Shown here: positions 33,258 to 42,211 of the stretch, one piece after another | Layout of the letters: every line of letters begins with the position of its first letter | Position numbering within the stretch: position 1 is the stretch's first letter | Source of the DNA: Pseudomonas defluvii | Lineage (GTDB): Bacteria; Pseudomonadota; Gammaproteobacteria; Pseudomonadales; Pseudomonadaceae | DNA length: 50,317 nt | Assembly: GCF_001695625.1 (NCBI RefSeq) | Contig: NZ_MBPN01000032.1 | Coordinates: forward strand, 1-50,317 | Direction of reading: 5' to 3' | Program-made: the position numbers and the translations under genes | Notes under the pieces: generated by a model | What the model was told of the DNA's origin: nothing | The model's database searches: none | Seen by the model: only the letters and a program-made list of their open reading frames with translations

Positions 33258-35849
33258 TCACTTGGCGCCAGCCGACTCGAGGAAGTCCTGAGCAAAGCGC
33301 TGCAATACACCGCCCGCTTCGTAGATCGACACTTCTTCACCGGTATCGAGACGGCAAGTGACCGGCACTTCGACCCGCTCGCCGTTCTTGCGGTTGATCA
33401 CCAGCGTCAGCGTGGCACGCGGGGTGCGCGAACCCACCACATCAAAGGTCTCAGTGCCGTCGATGCCCAGGGTCTTGCGGTTGACGCCCGGCTTGAACTC
33501 CAGCGGCAAGACACCCATGCCCACCAGGTTGGTACGGTGAATACGCTCGAAACCTTCGGCAACGATGGCTTCGACACCGGCCAGGCGTACGCCCTTGGCC
33601 GCCCAGTCACGGGACGAACCCTGACCGTAGTCGGCACCGGCGACGATGATCAGCGGCTGCTTGCGCTCCATGTAGGTCTCGATGGCTTCCCACATGCGAG
33701 TGACCTTGCCTTCCGGCTCGATCCGCGCCAACGAACCTTGCTTGACCTTGCCGTTTTCCTGAACCATTTCGTTGAACAGTTTCGGGTTGGCGAAGGTCGC
33801 ACGCTGGGCGGTCAGGTGGTCGCCACGGTGGGTCGCATAAGAGTTGAAGTCCTCTTCAGGCAAGCCCATCTTGGCCAGGTATTCGCCCGCAGCGCTGTCC
33901 AGCATGATGGCGTTGGACGGCGACAGGTGATCCGTGGTGATGTTGTCCGGCAGCACCGCCAGCGGGCGCATGCCCTTGAGGGTGCGCTCGCCCGCCAACG
34001 CGCCTTCCCAGTATGGCGGACGACGAATGTAGGTGCTCATTGGGCGCCAGTCATACAGTGGCTCGACTTTCGGGCCAGTGTCTTCGTGGATGGCGAACAT
34101 CGGAATGTAGACCTTGCGGAACTGTTCTGGCTTCACCGATGCCTTGACCACGGCATCGATTTCTTCGTCAGTCGGCCAGATGTCTTTCAGGCGGATTTCC
34201 TTGCCATCGACCACGCCCAGCACATCTTTCTCGATATCGAAACGGATGGTACCGGCAATGGCGTACGCAACCACCAGCGGCGGCGATGCCAGGAAGGCCT
34301 GCTTGGCATACGGGTGAATACGACCATCAAAGTTGCGGTTGCCCGAAAGCACTGCCGTGGCGTACAGGTCGCGGTCAATGATTTCCTGCTGGATTTTAGG
34401 GTCCAGTGCACCGGACATGCCGTTACAGGTGGTGCAGGCGAACGCCACGATGCCGAAGCCCATCTGTTCCAGCTCGGACGTCAGGCCGGCTTCATCCAGG
34501 TACAGGGCTACAGCTTTGGAACCTGGCGCCAGCGAGGACTTCACCCACGGCTTACGGGTCAGGCCCAGCTTGTTCGCATTACGTGCCAGCAGGCCGGCAG
34601 CAATAACGTTGCGCGGGTTGCTGGTATTGGTGCAGCTGGTGATGGCGGCGATAATCACAGCGCCATCGGGCATCTGGCCAGGGACTTCTTCCCACTGACC
34701 GGCAATGCCTTTGGCGGCCAGGTCGCTGGTTGCCACACGAGCATGCGGGTTGGACGGGCCGGCCATGTTGCGCACGACACTGGACAGGTCAAAGCGCAGC
34801 ACACGCTCGTACTCGGCATGCGCCAGGCTGTCGGACCACAAGCCCGCGACCTTCGCATAGGTCTCGACCAGCTTCACTTGTTCGTCTTCACGACCGGTGA
34901 GTTTCAGGTAGTCGATGGTTTGCTGGTCAATGGAGAACATCGCCGCCGTGGCGCCATACTCCGGGGCCATGTTGGAGATGGTTGCACGGTCACCCAGGGT
35001 CAGTGCACGCGCGCCCTCGCCATAGAACTCAAGGTAGGCACCCACGACCTTTTCCTTACGCAGGAATTCGGTCAGCGCCAGCACCACGTCGGTGGCGGTA
35101 ATACCTGGCTGAGGCTTGCCCGACAGCTCGACGCCGATGATATCCGGCAGGCGCATCCAGGACGCACGACCGAGCATCACGTTCTCGGCCTCAAGGCCGC
35201 CAACACCAATGGCGATTACGCCCAGTGCGTCGACATGCGGGGTGTGGCTGTCAGTACCGACCAGCGTATCCGGGAAGGCCACACCGTCTGTGCTGTGGAT
35301 CACCGGCGACATCCGCTCCAGGTTGATCTGGTGCATGATGCCATTGCCTGGCGGGATCACATCGACGTTCTTGAACGCCTGCTTGGTCCAGTTGATGAAG
35401 TGAAATCGGTCTTCGTTACGACGGTCTTCGATGGCGCGGTTCTTGGCAAAGGCGTCCGGATCGAAACCACCACACTCCACAGCCAACGAGTGGTCGACGA
35501 TCAGTTGTACCGGTACTACCGGGTTGACCTTGGCCGGGTCACCGCCCATATCGGCGATGGCGTCACGCAGACCCGCCAGGTCGACCAGTGCGGTCTGGCC
35601 GAGAATGTCATGGCACACCACCCGCGCCGGGAACCAGGGGAAATCGAGGTCGCGCTTGCGCTCGATCAACTGGCTCAACGAAGCGTTCAGGGTGGCCGGG
35701 TCGCAACGGCGAACCAGGTTTTCTGCCAGCACGCGGGAGGTGTAGGGCAGCTTGTCGTAGGCGCCGGGCTGAATCGCATCGACAGCCGCGCGGGCGTCAA
35801 AGTAATCCAGGCGGGTGCCGGGCAGGTTCTTGCGAAATGCTGTGTTCAT
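33258..35849 (-). CDS. acnD: 2-methylcitrate dehydratase, Fe/S-dependent
   Basis: The protein has 863 residues from ATG 35849 (MNTAFRKNLPGT); the longer frame upstream is intergenic. It dehydrates 2-methylcitrate to 2-methylaconitate in propionate breakdown. Fe-S ligands are visible in ITSCTNTSNP and ACTTCNGMSG. The swivel domain has GADYGQGSSRDWAAKG near 760. Together with PrpF it replaces PrpD. It lies 109 bp after prpC, and this gap contains a REP-like palindrome (35903-35929). Confidence 0.96.
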   Translation of the reverse strand: MNTAFRKNLPGTRLDYFDARAAVDAIQPGAYDKLPYTSRVLAENLVRRCDPATLNASLSQLIERKRDLDFPWFPARVVCHDILGQTALVDLAGLRDAIADMGGDPAKVNPVVPVQLIVDHSLAVECGGFDPDAFAKNRAIEDRRNEDRFHFINWTKQAFKNVDVIPPGNGIMHQINLERMSPVIHSTDGVAFPDTLVGTDSHTPHVDALGVIAIGVGGLEAENVMLGRASWMRLPDIIGVELSGKPQPGITATDVVLALTEFLRKEKVVGAYLEFYGEGARALTLGDRATISNMAPEYGATAAMFSIDQQTIDYLKLTGREDEQVKLVETYAKVAGLWSDSLAHAEYERVLRFDLSSVVRNMAGPSNPHARVATSDLAAKGIAGQWEEVPGQMPDGAVIIAAITSCTNTSNPRNVIAAGLLARNANKLGLTRKPWVKSSLAPGSKAVALYLDEAGLTSELEQMGFGIVAFACTTCNGMSGALDPKIQQEIIDRDLYATAVLSGNRNFDGRIHPYAKQAFLASPPLVVAYAIAGTIRFDIEKDVLGVVDGKEIRLKDIWPTDEEIDAVVKASVKPEQFRKVYIPMFAIHEDTGPKVEPLYDWRPMSTYIRRPPYWEGALAGERTLKGMRPLAVLPDNITTDHLSPSNAIMLDSAAGEYLAKMGLPEEDFNSYATHRGDHLTAQRATFANPKLFNEMVQENGKVKQGSLARIEPEGKVTRMWEAIETYMERKQPLIIVAGADYGQGSSRDWAAKGVRLAGVEAIVAEGFERIHRTNLVGMGVLPLEFKPGVNRKTLGIDGTETFDVVGSRTPRATLTLVINRKNGERVEVPVTCRLDTGEEVSIYEAGGVLQRFAQDFLESAGAK

Positions 35850-35958
35850 GGCGCGGGACTCAATCACGGAAAGGTCAGCGGTAGGTAACGCTGAACAGCG
35901 CCTGCAGGAGCCGGCCTTGCCGGGGCCTGCAAGCACATCCTGTTCAGCTTCACCCTTC

Positions 35959-37086
35959 TCAGCGTTGCTCGATTGGCACGAACTTACGCTGTTCAACGCC
36001 GGTGTACTCGGCGCTTGGACGAATGATGCGGTTGTTGCCGCGCTGCTCGAAGACGTGAGCAGCCCAGCCGGTCAGGCGCGAACACACGAAGATCGGCGTG
36101 AACAGCTTGGTCGGAATACCCATGAAGTGGTAAGCCGAGGCATGGTAGAAGTCGGCGTTCGGGAACAGGCGCTTCTGCTCCCACATGGTCTTGTCGATGG
36201 CTTCGGATACCGGGTACAGCACGGTATCGCCCATTTCATCGGCCAACTGCTTTGCCCAACCCTTGATCACTTCGTTACGCGGATCGGACTCTTTGTAGAT
36301 CGCATGACCGAAGCCCATGATCTTGTCTTTGCGTTCCAGCATGGCCAAGGTGCCGCTGATGGCGTCCTCAGGCGTAGAGAAGCGCTCGATCATTTCCATG
36401 GCTGCTTCGTTGGCACCGCCATGCAGCGGGCCACGCAGCGAACCAATGGCTGCAGTGATGCAGGAATACAGGTCCGAAAGCGTCGAGGCACAGACACGGG
36501 CGGTGAACGTCGAGGCGTTGAACTCGTGCTCTGCATAAAGAATCAGCGAAACGTTCATCACCTTGACGTGCAGGTCGCTCGGCTTCTTGTCATGCAGCAG
36601 GTGCAGGAAGTGACCACCCAGAGTCTCTTCGTCACTGACGCAATTGATGCGTACGCCGTCGTGAGTGAAGCGGTACCAGTAGCACATGATGGCCGGGAAC
36701 ACCGCCAGCAGGCGATCGGTCTTTTCACGTTGCTGCTCGAACGTCAGCTCAGGCTCCAGGGTGCCCAGTACCGAGCAGCCGGTACGCATGACATCCATAG
36801 GGTGGGCGGCGGCAGGAATGCGCTCCAGCACTTCCTTCAACGCCTGCGGCAGGTCACGCAGGGTCTTAAGCTTGCTCTGATAGGCAGCCAGTTGCGCCTT
36901 GGTCGGCAGCTCTCCGTAGAGCAGCAGGTAGGCAACTTCTTCGAACAAAGCGTGCTCGGCAAGCTCGCGCACATCATAGCCGCGGTAGGTCAGGCCGGCA
37001 CCGGCCTGGCCTACGGTAGACAGTGCGGTTTGCCCGGCAACTTGACCGCGCAGGCCGGCACCGCTGAGTACTTTTGCTTCGGCCAT
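35959..37086 (-). CDS. prpC: 2-methylcitrate synthase
   Basis: The protein has 375 residues of citrate synthase fold. It condenses propionyl-CoA with oxaloacetate to 2-methylcitrate. Active-site blocks are LHGGANEAAMEM (His), GFGHAIYKESDPR (His) and FYHASAYHFMGIP with the catalytic Asp nearby (NADFYHA). The N-terminus LSGAGLRGQVAGQTALSTV is typical of PrpC rather than GltA. GGAGAAAAG precedes the ATG. It is 64 bp from prpB. Confidence 0.96.
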   Translation of the reverse strand: MAEAKVLSGAGLRGQVAGQTALSTVGQAGAGLTYRGYDVRELAEHALFEEVAYLLLYGELPTKAQLAAYQSKLKTLRDLPQALKEVLERIPAAAHPMDVMRTGCSVLGTLEPELTFEQQREKTDRLLAVFPAIMCYWYRFTHDGVRINCVSDEETLGGHFLHLLHDKKPSDLHVKVMNVSLILYAEHEFNASTFTARVCASTLSDLYSCITAAIGSLRGPLHGGANEAAMEMIERFSTPEDAISGTLAMLERKDKIMGFGHAIYKESDPRNEVIKGWAKQLADEMGDTVLYPVSEAIDKTMWEQKRLFPNADFYHASAYHFMGIPTKLFTPIFVCSRLTGWAAHVFEQRGNNRIIRPSAEYTGVEQRKFVPIEQR

Positions 37087-37150
37087 TGCTTTTCTCCAAT
37101 CTTGAATTTGTTATGGGAAACGTAAGCTGATTACAGGTTCAAGCCTTCAT

Positions 37151-38041
37151 TCAGCTCTTTTTCTGAGCGAACAGGGCATCGAGCTTCTGCTCGAACACGT
37201 GGTAATCAATGGCGTCGTACAGCTCCATGCGGGTTTGCATGGTGTCGACAACATTCTTCTGGGTGCCGTCGCGACGCAGTGCGTTGTAGACGTTTTCAGC
37301 GGCCTTGTTCATGGCACGGAACGCCGACAGCGGGTACAGCGCCAGCGAAACATCGGCAGAGGCCAACTCTTCGGTGGTGTACAGCGGGGTCGCGCCGAAC
37401 TCGGTGATGTTGGCCAGAATCGGCGCTTTCACCCGGGCAGCGAAGGTACGGTACATCTCAAGCTCAGTGATCGCCTCTGGGAAGATCATGTCAGCACCCG
37501 CTTCGATGCAGGCCGCTGCGCGGTCCAGGGCAGACTCCAGGCCTTCTACGGCCAGCGCGTCGGTACGCGCCATGATCACGAAGCTGTCATCGGTACGTGC
37601 GTCAACAGCGGCCTTGATGCGGTCAACCATCTCCTGCTGAGAGACGATCTCCTTGTTAGGGCGGTGACCACAGCGCTTGGCACCCACCTGATCCTCGATG
37701 TGAATCGCGGCCGCGCCGAACTTGATCATCGACTTGACGGTACGCGCCACGTTGAACGCCGAAGAGCCAAAACCGGTGTCGACATCCACCAACAGCGGCA
37801 GGTCGCACACATCGGTAATACGGCGTACGTCGGTCAGCACGTCGTCCAGGCCGGTAATACCCAGGTCAGGCAGGCCGAGGGAGCCGGCCGCAACACCGCC
37901 ACCGGACAGGTAGATCGCCTTGAAACCGGCACGCTTGGCCAAGAGAGCATGGTTGGCGTTGATCGCCCCTACCACTTGCAGAGGATGCTCGGTAGCGACC
38001 GCGTCGCGAAAGCGCTGGCCGGGACTGCTTTTCTGACTCAT
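37151..38041 (-). CDS. prpB: 2-methylisocitrate lyase
   Basis: The protein has 296 residues of the PEP mutase/isocitrate lyase superfamily. It cleaves 2-methylisocitrate to pyruvate and succinate. The catalytic motif KRCGH is visible in [11 protein letters not shown], with metal ligands in DVDTGFG and HIEDQ. The start overlaps the prpR stop by 4 bp (ATGA), so lyase synthesis is coupled to the regulator gene. Confidence 0.97.
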   Translation of the reverse strand: MSQKSSPGQRFRDAVATEHPLQVVGAINANHALLAKRAGFKAIYLSGGGVAAGSLGLPDLGITGLDDVLTDVRRITDVCDLPLLVDVDTGFGSSAFNVARTVKSMIKFGAAAIHIEDQVGAKRCGHRPNKEIVSQQEMVDRIKAAVDARTDDSFVIMARTDALAVEGLESALDRAAACIEAGADMIFPEAITELEMYRTFAARVKAPILANITEFGATPLYTTEELASADVSLALYPLSAFRAMNKAAENVYNALRRDGTQKNVVDTMQTRMELYDAIDYHVFEQKLDALFAQKKS

Positions 38042-38748
38042 GACTCACCTCGTGGGCTGTTGGCGTCCAGGTAATGACGCTCGATATTGCGTTTGGAGGC
38101 GCCGATATGGCGGCGCATCAGGAGCTCGGCCAGTTCACCGTCACGGTCGGCGATGGCATCGAGAATACGGTGGTGCTCGGCGAACGCCTGGCGTGGCCGA
38201 TTGGGCGTAGCGGAGAACTGGATGCGGTACATGCGCACCAGTTGATACAGCTCGCCACAGAGCATCTGCACCAGGGTGCGGTTGCCACTGCCCTGGATGA
38301 TTCGGTAATGGAAGTCGAAATCGCCTTCTTGCTGGTAGTAACCCAGCCCGGCCTGGAAGGTAGCGTCGCGCTCGTGGGTATCAAGCACCCGGCGCAGTTC
38401 GTCGATATCGGCTACGCTCATTCGCTCGGCAGCCAGGCGACAGGCCATGCCTTCAAGGGATTCGCGAATTTCGTAAAGCTCGATCAACTCGGCATGACTG
38501 AGCGAAACCACCCGTGCGCCGACATGAGGTACCCGCACCAGCAGGCGCTGACCCTCCAGGCGGTGAATCGCCTCACGCAATGGCCCACGGCTAATACCGT
38601 AGGTGCGCGCCAGCTCAGGCTCGGAAATCTTGCTGCCCGGGGCGATCTCGCCCTTGACGATGGCCGCCTGAATGCGCCGGAAAACGTTTTCGGAAAGGGT
38701 TTCCGAGTCATCCTGCGTAACGCCGGGTGCTTGGCTTGCGTCCAGCAT
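38038..38748 (-). CDS. prpR: GntR-family (FCD domain) regulator of the prp operon
   Basis: The protein has 236 residues. The N-terminal GntR winged helix (about 20-85) has [25 protein letters not shown]. The C-terminal FCD domain (about 95-220) is helical and binds a metal and effector through residues in [22 protein letters not shown] and HRILDAI. It probably senses a methylcitrate-cycle metabolite and controls prpB-prpC-acnD-prpF. It is first in the operon, and two palindromic operators overlap and flank its start, pointing to autoregulation. The name is by position; this is not the Fis-type PrpR of enterics. Confidence 0.9.
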   Translation of the reverse strand: MLDASQAPGVTQDDSETLSENVFRRIQAAIVKGEIAPGSKISEPELARTYGISRGPLREAIHRLEGQRLLVRVPHVGARVVSLSHAELIELYEIRESLEGMACRLAAERMSVADIDELRRVLDTHERDATFQAGLGYYQQEGDFDFHYRIIQGSGNRTLVQMLCGELYQLVRMYRIQFSATPNRPRQAFAEHHRILDAIADRDGELAELLMRRHIGASKRNIERHYLDANSPRGES

Positions 38749-38760
38749 ATTGTCGACACC
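38749..38760. promoter_or_regulatory. Candidate PrpR operator, site 1
   Basis: ATTGTCGACACC keeps 10 of 12 bases of the perfect palindrome at 38822. It touches the prpR start codon, so binding would block transcription or initiation. Confidence 0.6.
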
Positions 38761-38821
38761 TTAAAAATCAATAGGGCCAAAACTAGCCAAATAACGCTCG
38801 CCAGTCAAAGACAAAATAAAC

Positions 38822-38833
38822 ATTGTCGACAAT
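38822..38833. promoter_or_regulatory. Candidate PrpR operator, site 2
   Basis: ATTGTCGACAAT is a perfect 12-bp palindrome, of the TTGT-N-x-ACAA kind common for FCD-type GntR proteins. It lies 73 bp from site 1, close to seven helical turns, in an AT-rich intergenic region divergent from the retropepsin-like gene. Confidence 0.7.
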
Positions 38834-39035
38834 CGTCTAATAACGAACATGGAGGTCTTCCATATTGTCTTATGCCCGCCGCTGGCACATGCACACCAGC
38901 GTGATAGAATGCCGCCGCCTCCTTTGGGGCATGGATAGTGTGTCTGTCATCTTTTTATGGCAGATGAACGAGGAAGGTTGCGCAGTACTGCCAGTCGCCT
39001 TGACCCGAACATCGCACAGCACCGCGCCAGGATTT

Positions 39036-39572
39036 ATGAGACTCACGCCCCTTCTACTGTTGCTCAGCCTTTCTTTATTGCCGGCGCTGAGCCAAGCCAA
39101 TGACAAGACGGTCTACGGCCTTAACGAATACGCCCGCCTTGCCGACATCGACCTTGAGGTTGCAGCCAAGCTCGACACCGGCGCCAAGACCGCCTCGCTC
39201 AGCGCTCGCGACATCAAGCGCTTCAAGCGCAATGGCGAATCCTGGGTGCGCTTCTACCTGGCCATCGATGCGGCGCATTCGCATCCGATAGAACGCCCAC
39301 TGGCCCGCGTCAGCAAAATCAAGCGACGGGCTGGTGACTACAACCCGGATGAAGGCAAGGCGTACACCGCTCGCCCTGTCATTGCCCTGAATATCTGCAT
39401 GGGGAACGCCTTGCGCACCATTGAAGTGAACCTCACTGACCGCAGCGCGTTCCAATACCCGCTGCTGATCGGTTCCGAAGCCCTGAAAGACTTCGATGCC
39501 CTGGTCGACCCAAGCCTTAAATACGCTGCCGGCAAACCCGCCTGCGCCACCGCCGCTCACACCGCAGAGTAA
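39036..39572 (+). CDS. Exported retropepsin-like protein (ATP-dependent zinc protease family, PF05618)
   Basis: The protein has 178 residues from ATG 39036, with AGGA upstream; longer in-frame starts are not convincing. A signal peptide (about 1-21, ending ALSQA) predicts a periplasmic location. The aspartic-protease-like motif LDTGAKTASL (about 47-56) is the family hallmark, followed by KRFKRNGESWVRF and a strand with PLLIGSEALKDFDALVD. The historical 'zinc protease' name is unproven. It starts a three-gene unit, 5 bp before the transglutaminase-like gene. It could trim or recognise the product made by the ligase (inference). Confidence 0.82.
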   Translation: MRLTPLLLLLSLSLLPALSQANDKTVYGLNEYARLADIDLEVAAKLDTGAKTASLSARDIKRFKRNGESWVRFYLAIDAAHSHPIERPLARVSKIKRRAGDYNPDEGKAYTARPVIALNICMGNALRTIEVNLTDRSAFQYPLLIGSEALKDFDALVDPSLKYAAGKPACATAAHTAE

Positions 39573-39577
39573 AACCG

Positions 39578-41107
39578 ATGCGCTCTCTTACCCTCCACCT
39601 CAAAGTCCTGATCACCGTTCTGGTGTTGCTGGGCGTATTGGTCACGGCCTACCAGATCTTCTTCCTCGGCATCCCGGTCACCGAAGACGAGACGGACGAC
39701 CTGTGGAACATCGACGCCAAGGTCGAGTTCGTCGCCAGCGCCAAAGACCCGGTCAAGGTCCAGATGTTCGTGCCACCGCTGAGCAGTGACTACGTCAGCC
39801 TCAACGAGAGCTTCATCTCCAACAACTACGGTGTCAGCGTCAACCGCGTCGATGGCAACCGCAAGGTGACCTGGTCGGCACGCCGCGCCAGCGGCAACCA
39901 GACCCTCTACTACCGCCTGGTACTGACAAAGCGCTACAGCGCCGAAAAACCCAAGGCCAAAGGTCCCACCTTCCGTGACAGCCTGCCCGTCGAAGGCCCG
40001 GAGAAGGTCGCCGCCGAAGCGCTGATGGCGCCTATCCGCCAGCACTCGGCGGACGTCGAGACCTTTGTCAGCGAGACCATCAAGCGCGTCAACAACGTCA
40101 ACGATGACAACGTCAAGCTGCTGCTGGCAGGCGACACCTCAAGCCTGCGCAAGGCCAAGATCATCGACCTGCTGCTGTCGATCGCCCACGTACCGATTGA
40201 AAAAGTCCATACCATCCGCCTGCTGGCCGACCAGCCACAAACCCCTGAACTGTGGCTGCGCAGCTTCAACGGCACCGACTGGCTGTACTTCAACCCGGAC
40301 ACCGGCGAACAGGGCCTGCCGAGTGATCGCCTGCTGTGGTGGACGGGCGATGACAACCTGATCACCGTCGATGGCGGCAAGAAAGCCAACGTCAGCTTCA
40401 GCCTGAACAACAGCGAGATGAACGCCATCCGCCTGGCCAAGCTGACCGACGAAAACACCGACGCCGACTTCCTGGAATACTCACTGTACGGCCTGCCCCT
40501 GCAGACCCAACAAACGTTCATGATCATGGTCATGATCCCGATTGGTGTACTGGTGATCCTGGTCCTGCGCAACCTGATCGGCCTGCAGACCCTCGGCACC
40601 TTTACCCCGGTACTGATCGCCCTGGCCTTCCGCGAAACCCAACTGGGCTTCGGCATCGTCCTGTTTACCATCATTACCGCGTTGGGCCTGTCACTACGCT
40701 CCTACCTTGAGCACCTGAAGTTGCAGATGCTGCCGCGCCTGTCGGTGGTGCTGACCTTCGTCGTGGTACTGATTGCCGCCATCAGCCTGTTCAGCCACAA
40801 GCTCGGCCTGGAACGCGGCCTGTCGGTTGCACTGTTCCCGATGGTGATCCTGACCATGACCATCGAGCGCCTGTCGATCACCTGGGAAGAGCGTGGCGGT
40901 GGCCATGCGATGAAAGTGGCCGTCGGCACCCTGTTCGCGGCCTCGCTAGCGCACCTGCTGATGAGCGTGCCGGAACTGGTGTACTTCGTCTTCACCTTCC
41001 CGGCGGTACTGCTGATTCTGGTGGGCTTCATGCTGGCAATGGGCCGTTATCGCGGCTACCGCCTGACGGAGCTGGTCCGTTTCAAAGCCTTTGTGAAGGA
41101 CGCCTGA
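39578..41107 (+). CDS. Inactive transglutaminase fused to seven transmembrane helices
   Basis: The protein has 509 residues. An N-terminal TM (about 8-30) is followed by a periplasmic transglutaminase-like domain (about 45-290) and seven hydrophobic segments from about 310 to 495. The chain contains no cysteine, so the transglutaminase nucleophile is absent; the site reads RKAKIIDLLLSIAHVP, and this supports the 'inactive' class. It probably acts as a scaffold or binding receptor. Its stop codon shares one base with the ATP-grasp start (TGATG), so translation is coupled. Confidence 0.9.
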   Translation: MRSLTLHLKVLITVLVLLGVLVTAYQIFFLGIPVTEDETDDLWNIDAKVEFVASAKDPVKVQMFVPPLSSDYVSLNESFISNNYGVSVNRVDGNRKVTWSARRASGNQTLYYRLVLTKRYSAEKPKAKGPTFRDSLPVEGPEKVAAEALMAPIRQHSADVETFVSETIKRVNNVNDDNVKLLLAGDTSSLRKAKIIDLLLSIAHVPIEKVHTIRLLADQPQTPELWLRSFNGTDWLYFNPDTGEQGLPSDRLLWWTGDDNLITVDGGKKANVSFSLNNSEMNAIRLAKLTDENTDADFLEYSLYGLPLQTQQTFMIMVMIPIGVLVILVLRNLIGLQTLGTFTPVLIALAFRETQLGFGIVLFTIITALGLSLRSYLEHLKLQMLPRLSVVLTFVVVLIAAISLFSHKLGLERGLSVALFPMVILTMTIERLSITWEERGGGHAMKVAVGTLFAASLAHLLMSVPELVYFVFTFPAVLLILVGFMLAMGRYRGYRLTELVRFKAFVKDA

Positions 41108-42087
41108 TGTTCGGTCTCTGGAAAACCTGGAAAGCCCTGGAGGCCCGGGGCATCATGGGTATCAACCGGCGCAATGCGGACTATGTCCTCAAGTACAACA
41201 AGCGCCACCTGTACCCGATCGTCGATGACAAGATCATCACCAAGGAGCGCGCGATCAAGGCCGGCATTCATGTGCCGGAAATGTACGGGATCATCTCCAC
41301 CGAGAAAGAGATCGAAAAGCTCGACGAGATCATCGGCGGGCGCAGTGATTTCGTGATCAAGCCGGCCCAAGGCGCTGGTGGCGACGGCATTCTGGTCATC
41401 GCCGACCGTTTCGAGAACCGCTACCGGACCGTCTCGGGCAAGATCATCAGCCACGAGGAAATCGAGCACCAGATCTCCAGCATCCTGACCGGCCTCTACT
41501 CCCTGGGCGGGCACCGCGACCGGGCACTGATCGAGTACCGGGTCACCCCTGACCAGATCTTCAAGAGCATCAGCTACGAAGGCGTGCCGGACATCCGCAT
41601 CATCGTGCTGATGGGCTACCCGGTCATGGCCATGCTGCGCTTGCCGACGCGCCAGTCTGGCGGTAAGGCCAACCTGCACCAGGGCGCCATTGGGGTCGGG
41701 GTCGACCTCGCCACCGGGCTCACCCTGCGCGGCACCTGGCTGAACAACATCATCAGCAAGCACCCGGACACCACCAACGCGGTAGACGGCGTACAACTGC
41801 CAAACTGGGACGGCTTCATGAAGCTGGCCGCCGGTTGTTATGAGCTGTGCGGCCTGGGTTACATCGGTGTCGACATGGTGCTGGACCAGGACAAGGGCCC
41901 GCTGATCCTTGAGCTCAACGCCCGCCCCGGCCTGAACATCCAGATCGCCAACGATTGCGGCCTGACGCAGCGCACCCACGCCATCGAGGCCCACCTGGAA
42001 GCCCTGGCGAAGAACGGCGTGAAGGAAACCGTGGAAGAGCGGGTTCGCTTCACCCAGGAGCTGTTTGGCCACGTGCCGAACAACTGA
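41107..42087 (+). CDS. RimK-related ATP-grasp ligase (alpha-L-glutamate ligase-like)
   Basis: The protein has 326 residues with the ATP-grasp pattern: the nucleotide-binding FVIKPAQGAGGDGILVI loop (about 80-96), the IEYRVTPDQIF strand, and the metal-binding LILELNARPGLNIQIAN near the C-terminus. Such enzymes join a carboxylate to an amine using ATP, often adding glutamate to peptides. The substrate here is unknown. The cytoplasmic ligase is coupled to a membrane transglutaminase-like protein and a periplasmic retropepsin-like protein. A 10-bp hairpin follows. Confidence 0.9.
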   Translation: MFGLWKTWKALEARGIMGINRRNADYVLKYNKRHLYPIVDDKIITKERAIKAGIHVPEMYGIISTEKEIEKLDEIIGGRSDFVIKPAQGAGGDGILVIADRFENRYRTVSGKIISHEEIEHQISSILTGLYSLGGHRDRALIEYRVTPDQIFKSISYEGVPDIRIIVLMGYPVMAMLRLPTRQSGGKANLHQGAIGVGVDLATGLTLRGTWLNNIISKHPDTTNAVDGVQLPNWDGFMKLAAGCYELCGLGYIGVDMVLDQDKGPLILELNARPGLNIQIANDCGLTQRTHAIEAHLEALAKNGVKETVEERVRFTQELFGHVPNN

Positions 42088-42093
42088 TGCAAC

Positions 42094-42125
42094 GCCCTGA
42101 GGGGATACAAACCTACCCTCAGGGC
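42094..42125. terminator. Hairpin after the ATP-grasp gene
   Basis: A perfect 10-bp stem (GCCCTGAGGG/CCCTCAGGGC) with a 12-nt loop starts 6 bp after the stop. No T-run follows. Confidence 0.55.
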
Positions 42126-42211
42126 GACATCGGGTGCCTCAATTGCGCGCACACCTCTAGGAGCGACGCCTGCGGAGGACTACAATCCGTTCCCCGCCCT
42201 GACAGCTCTTG

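Noticed and set aside
33132..35888. A long plus-strand open frame (about 918 codons) opposite acnD
   Set aside because: Same effect of GC-rich biased codons. The acnD frame has all Fe-S motifs.
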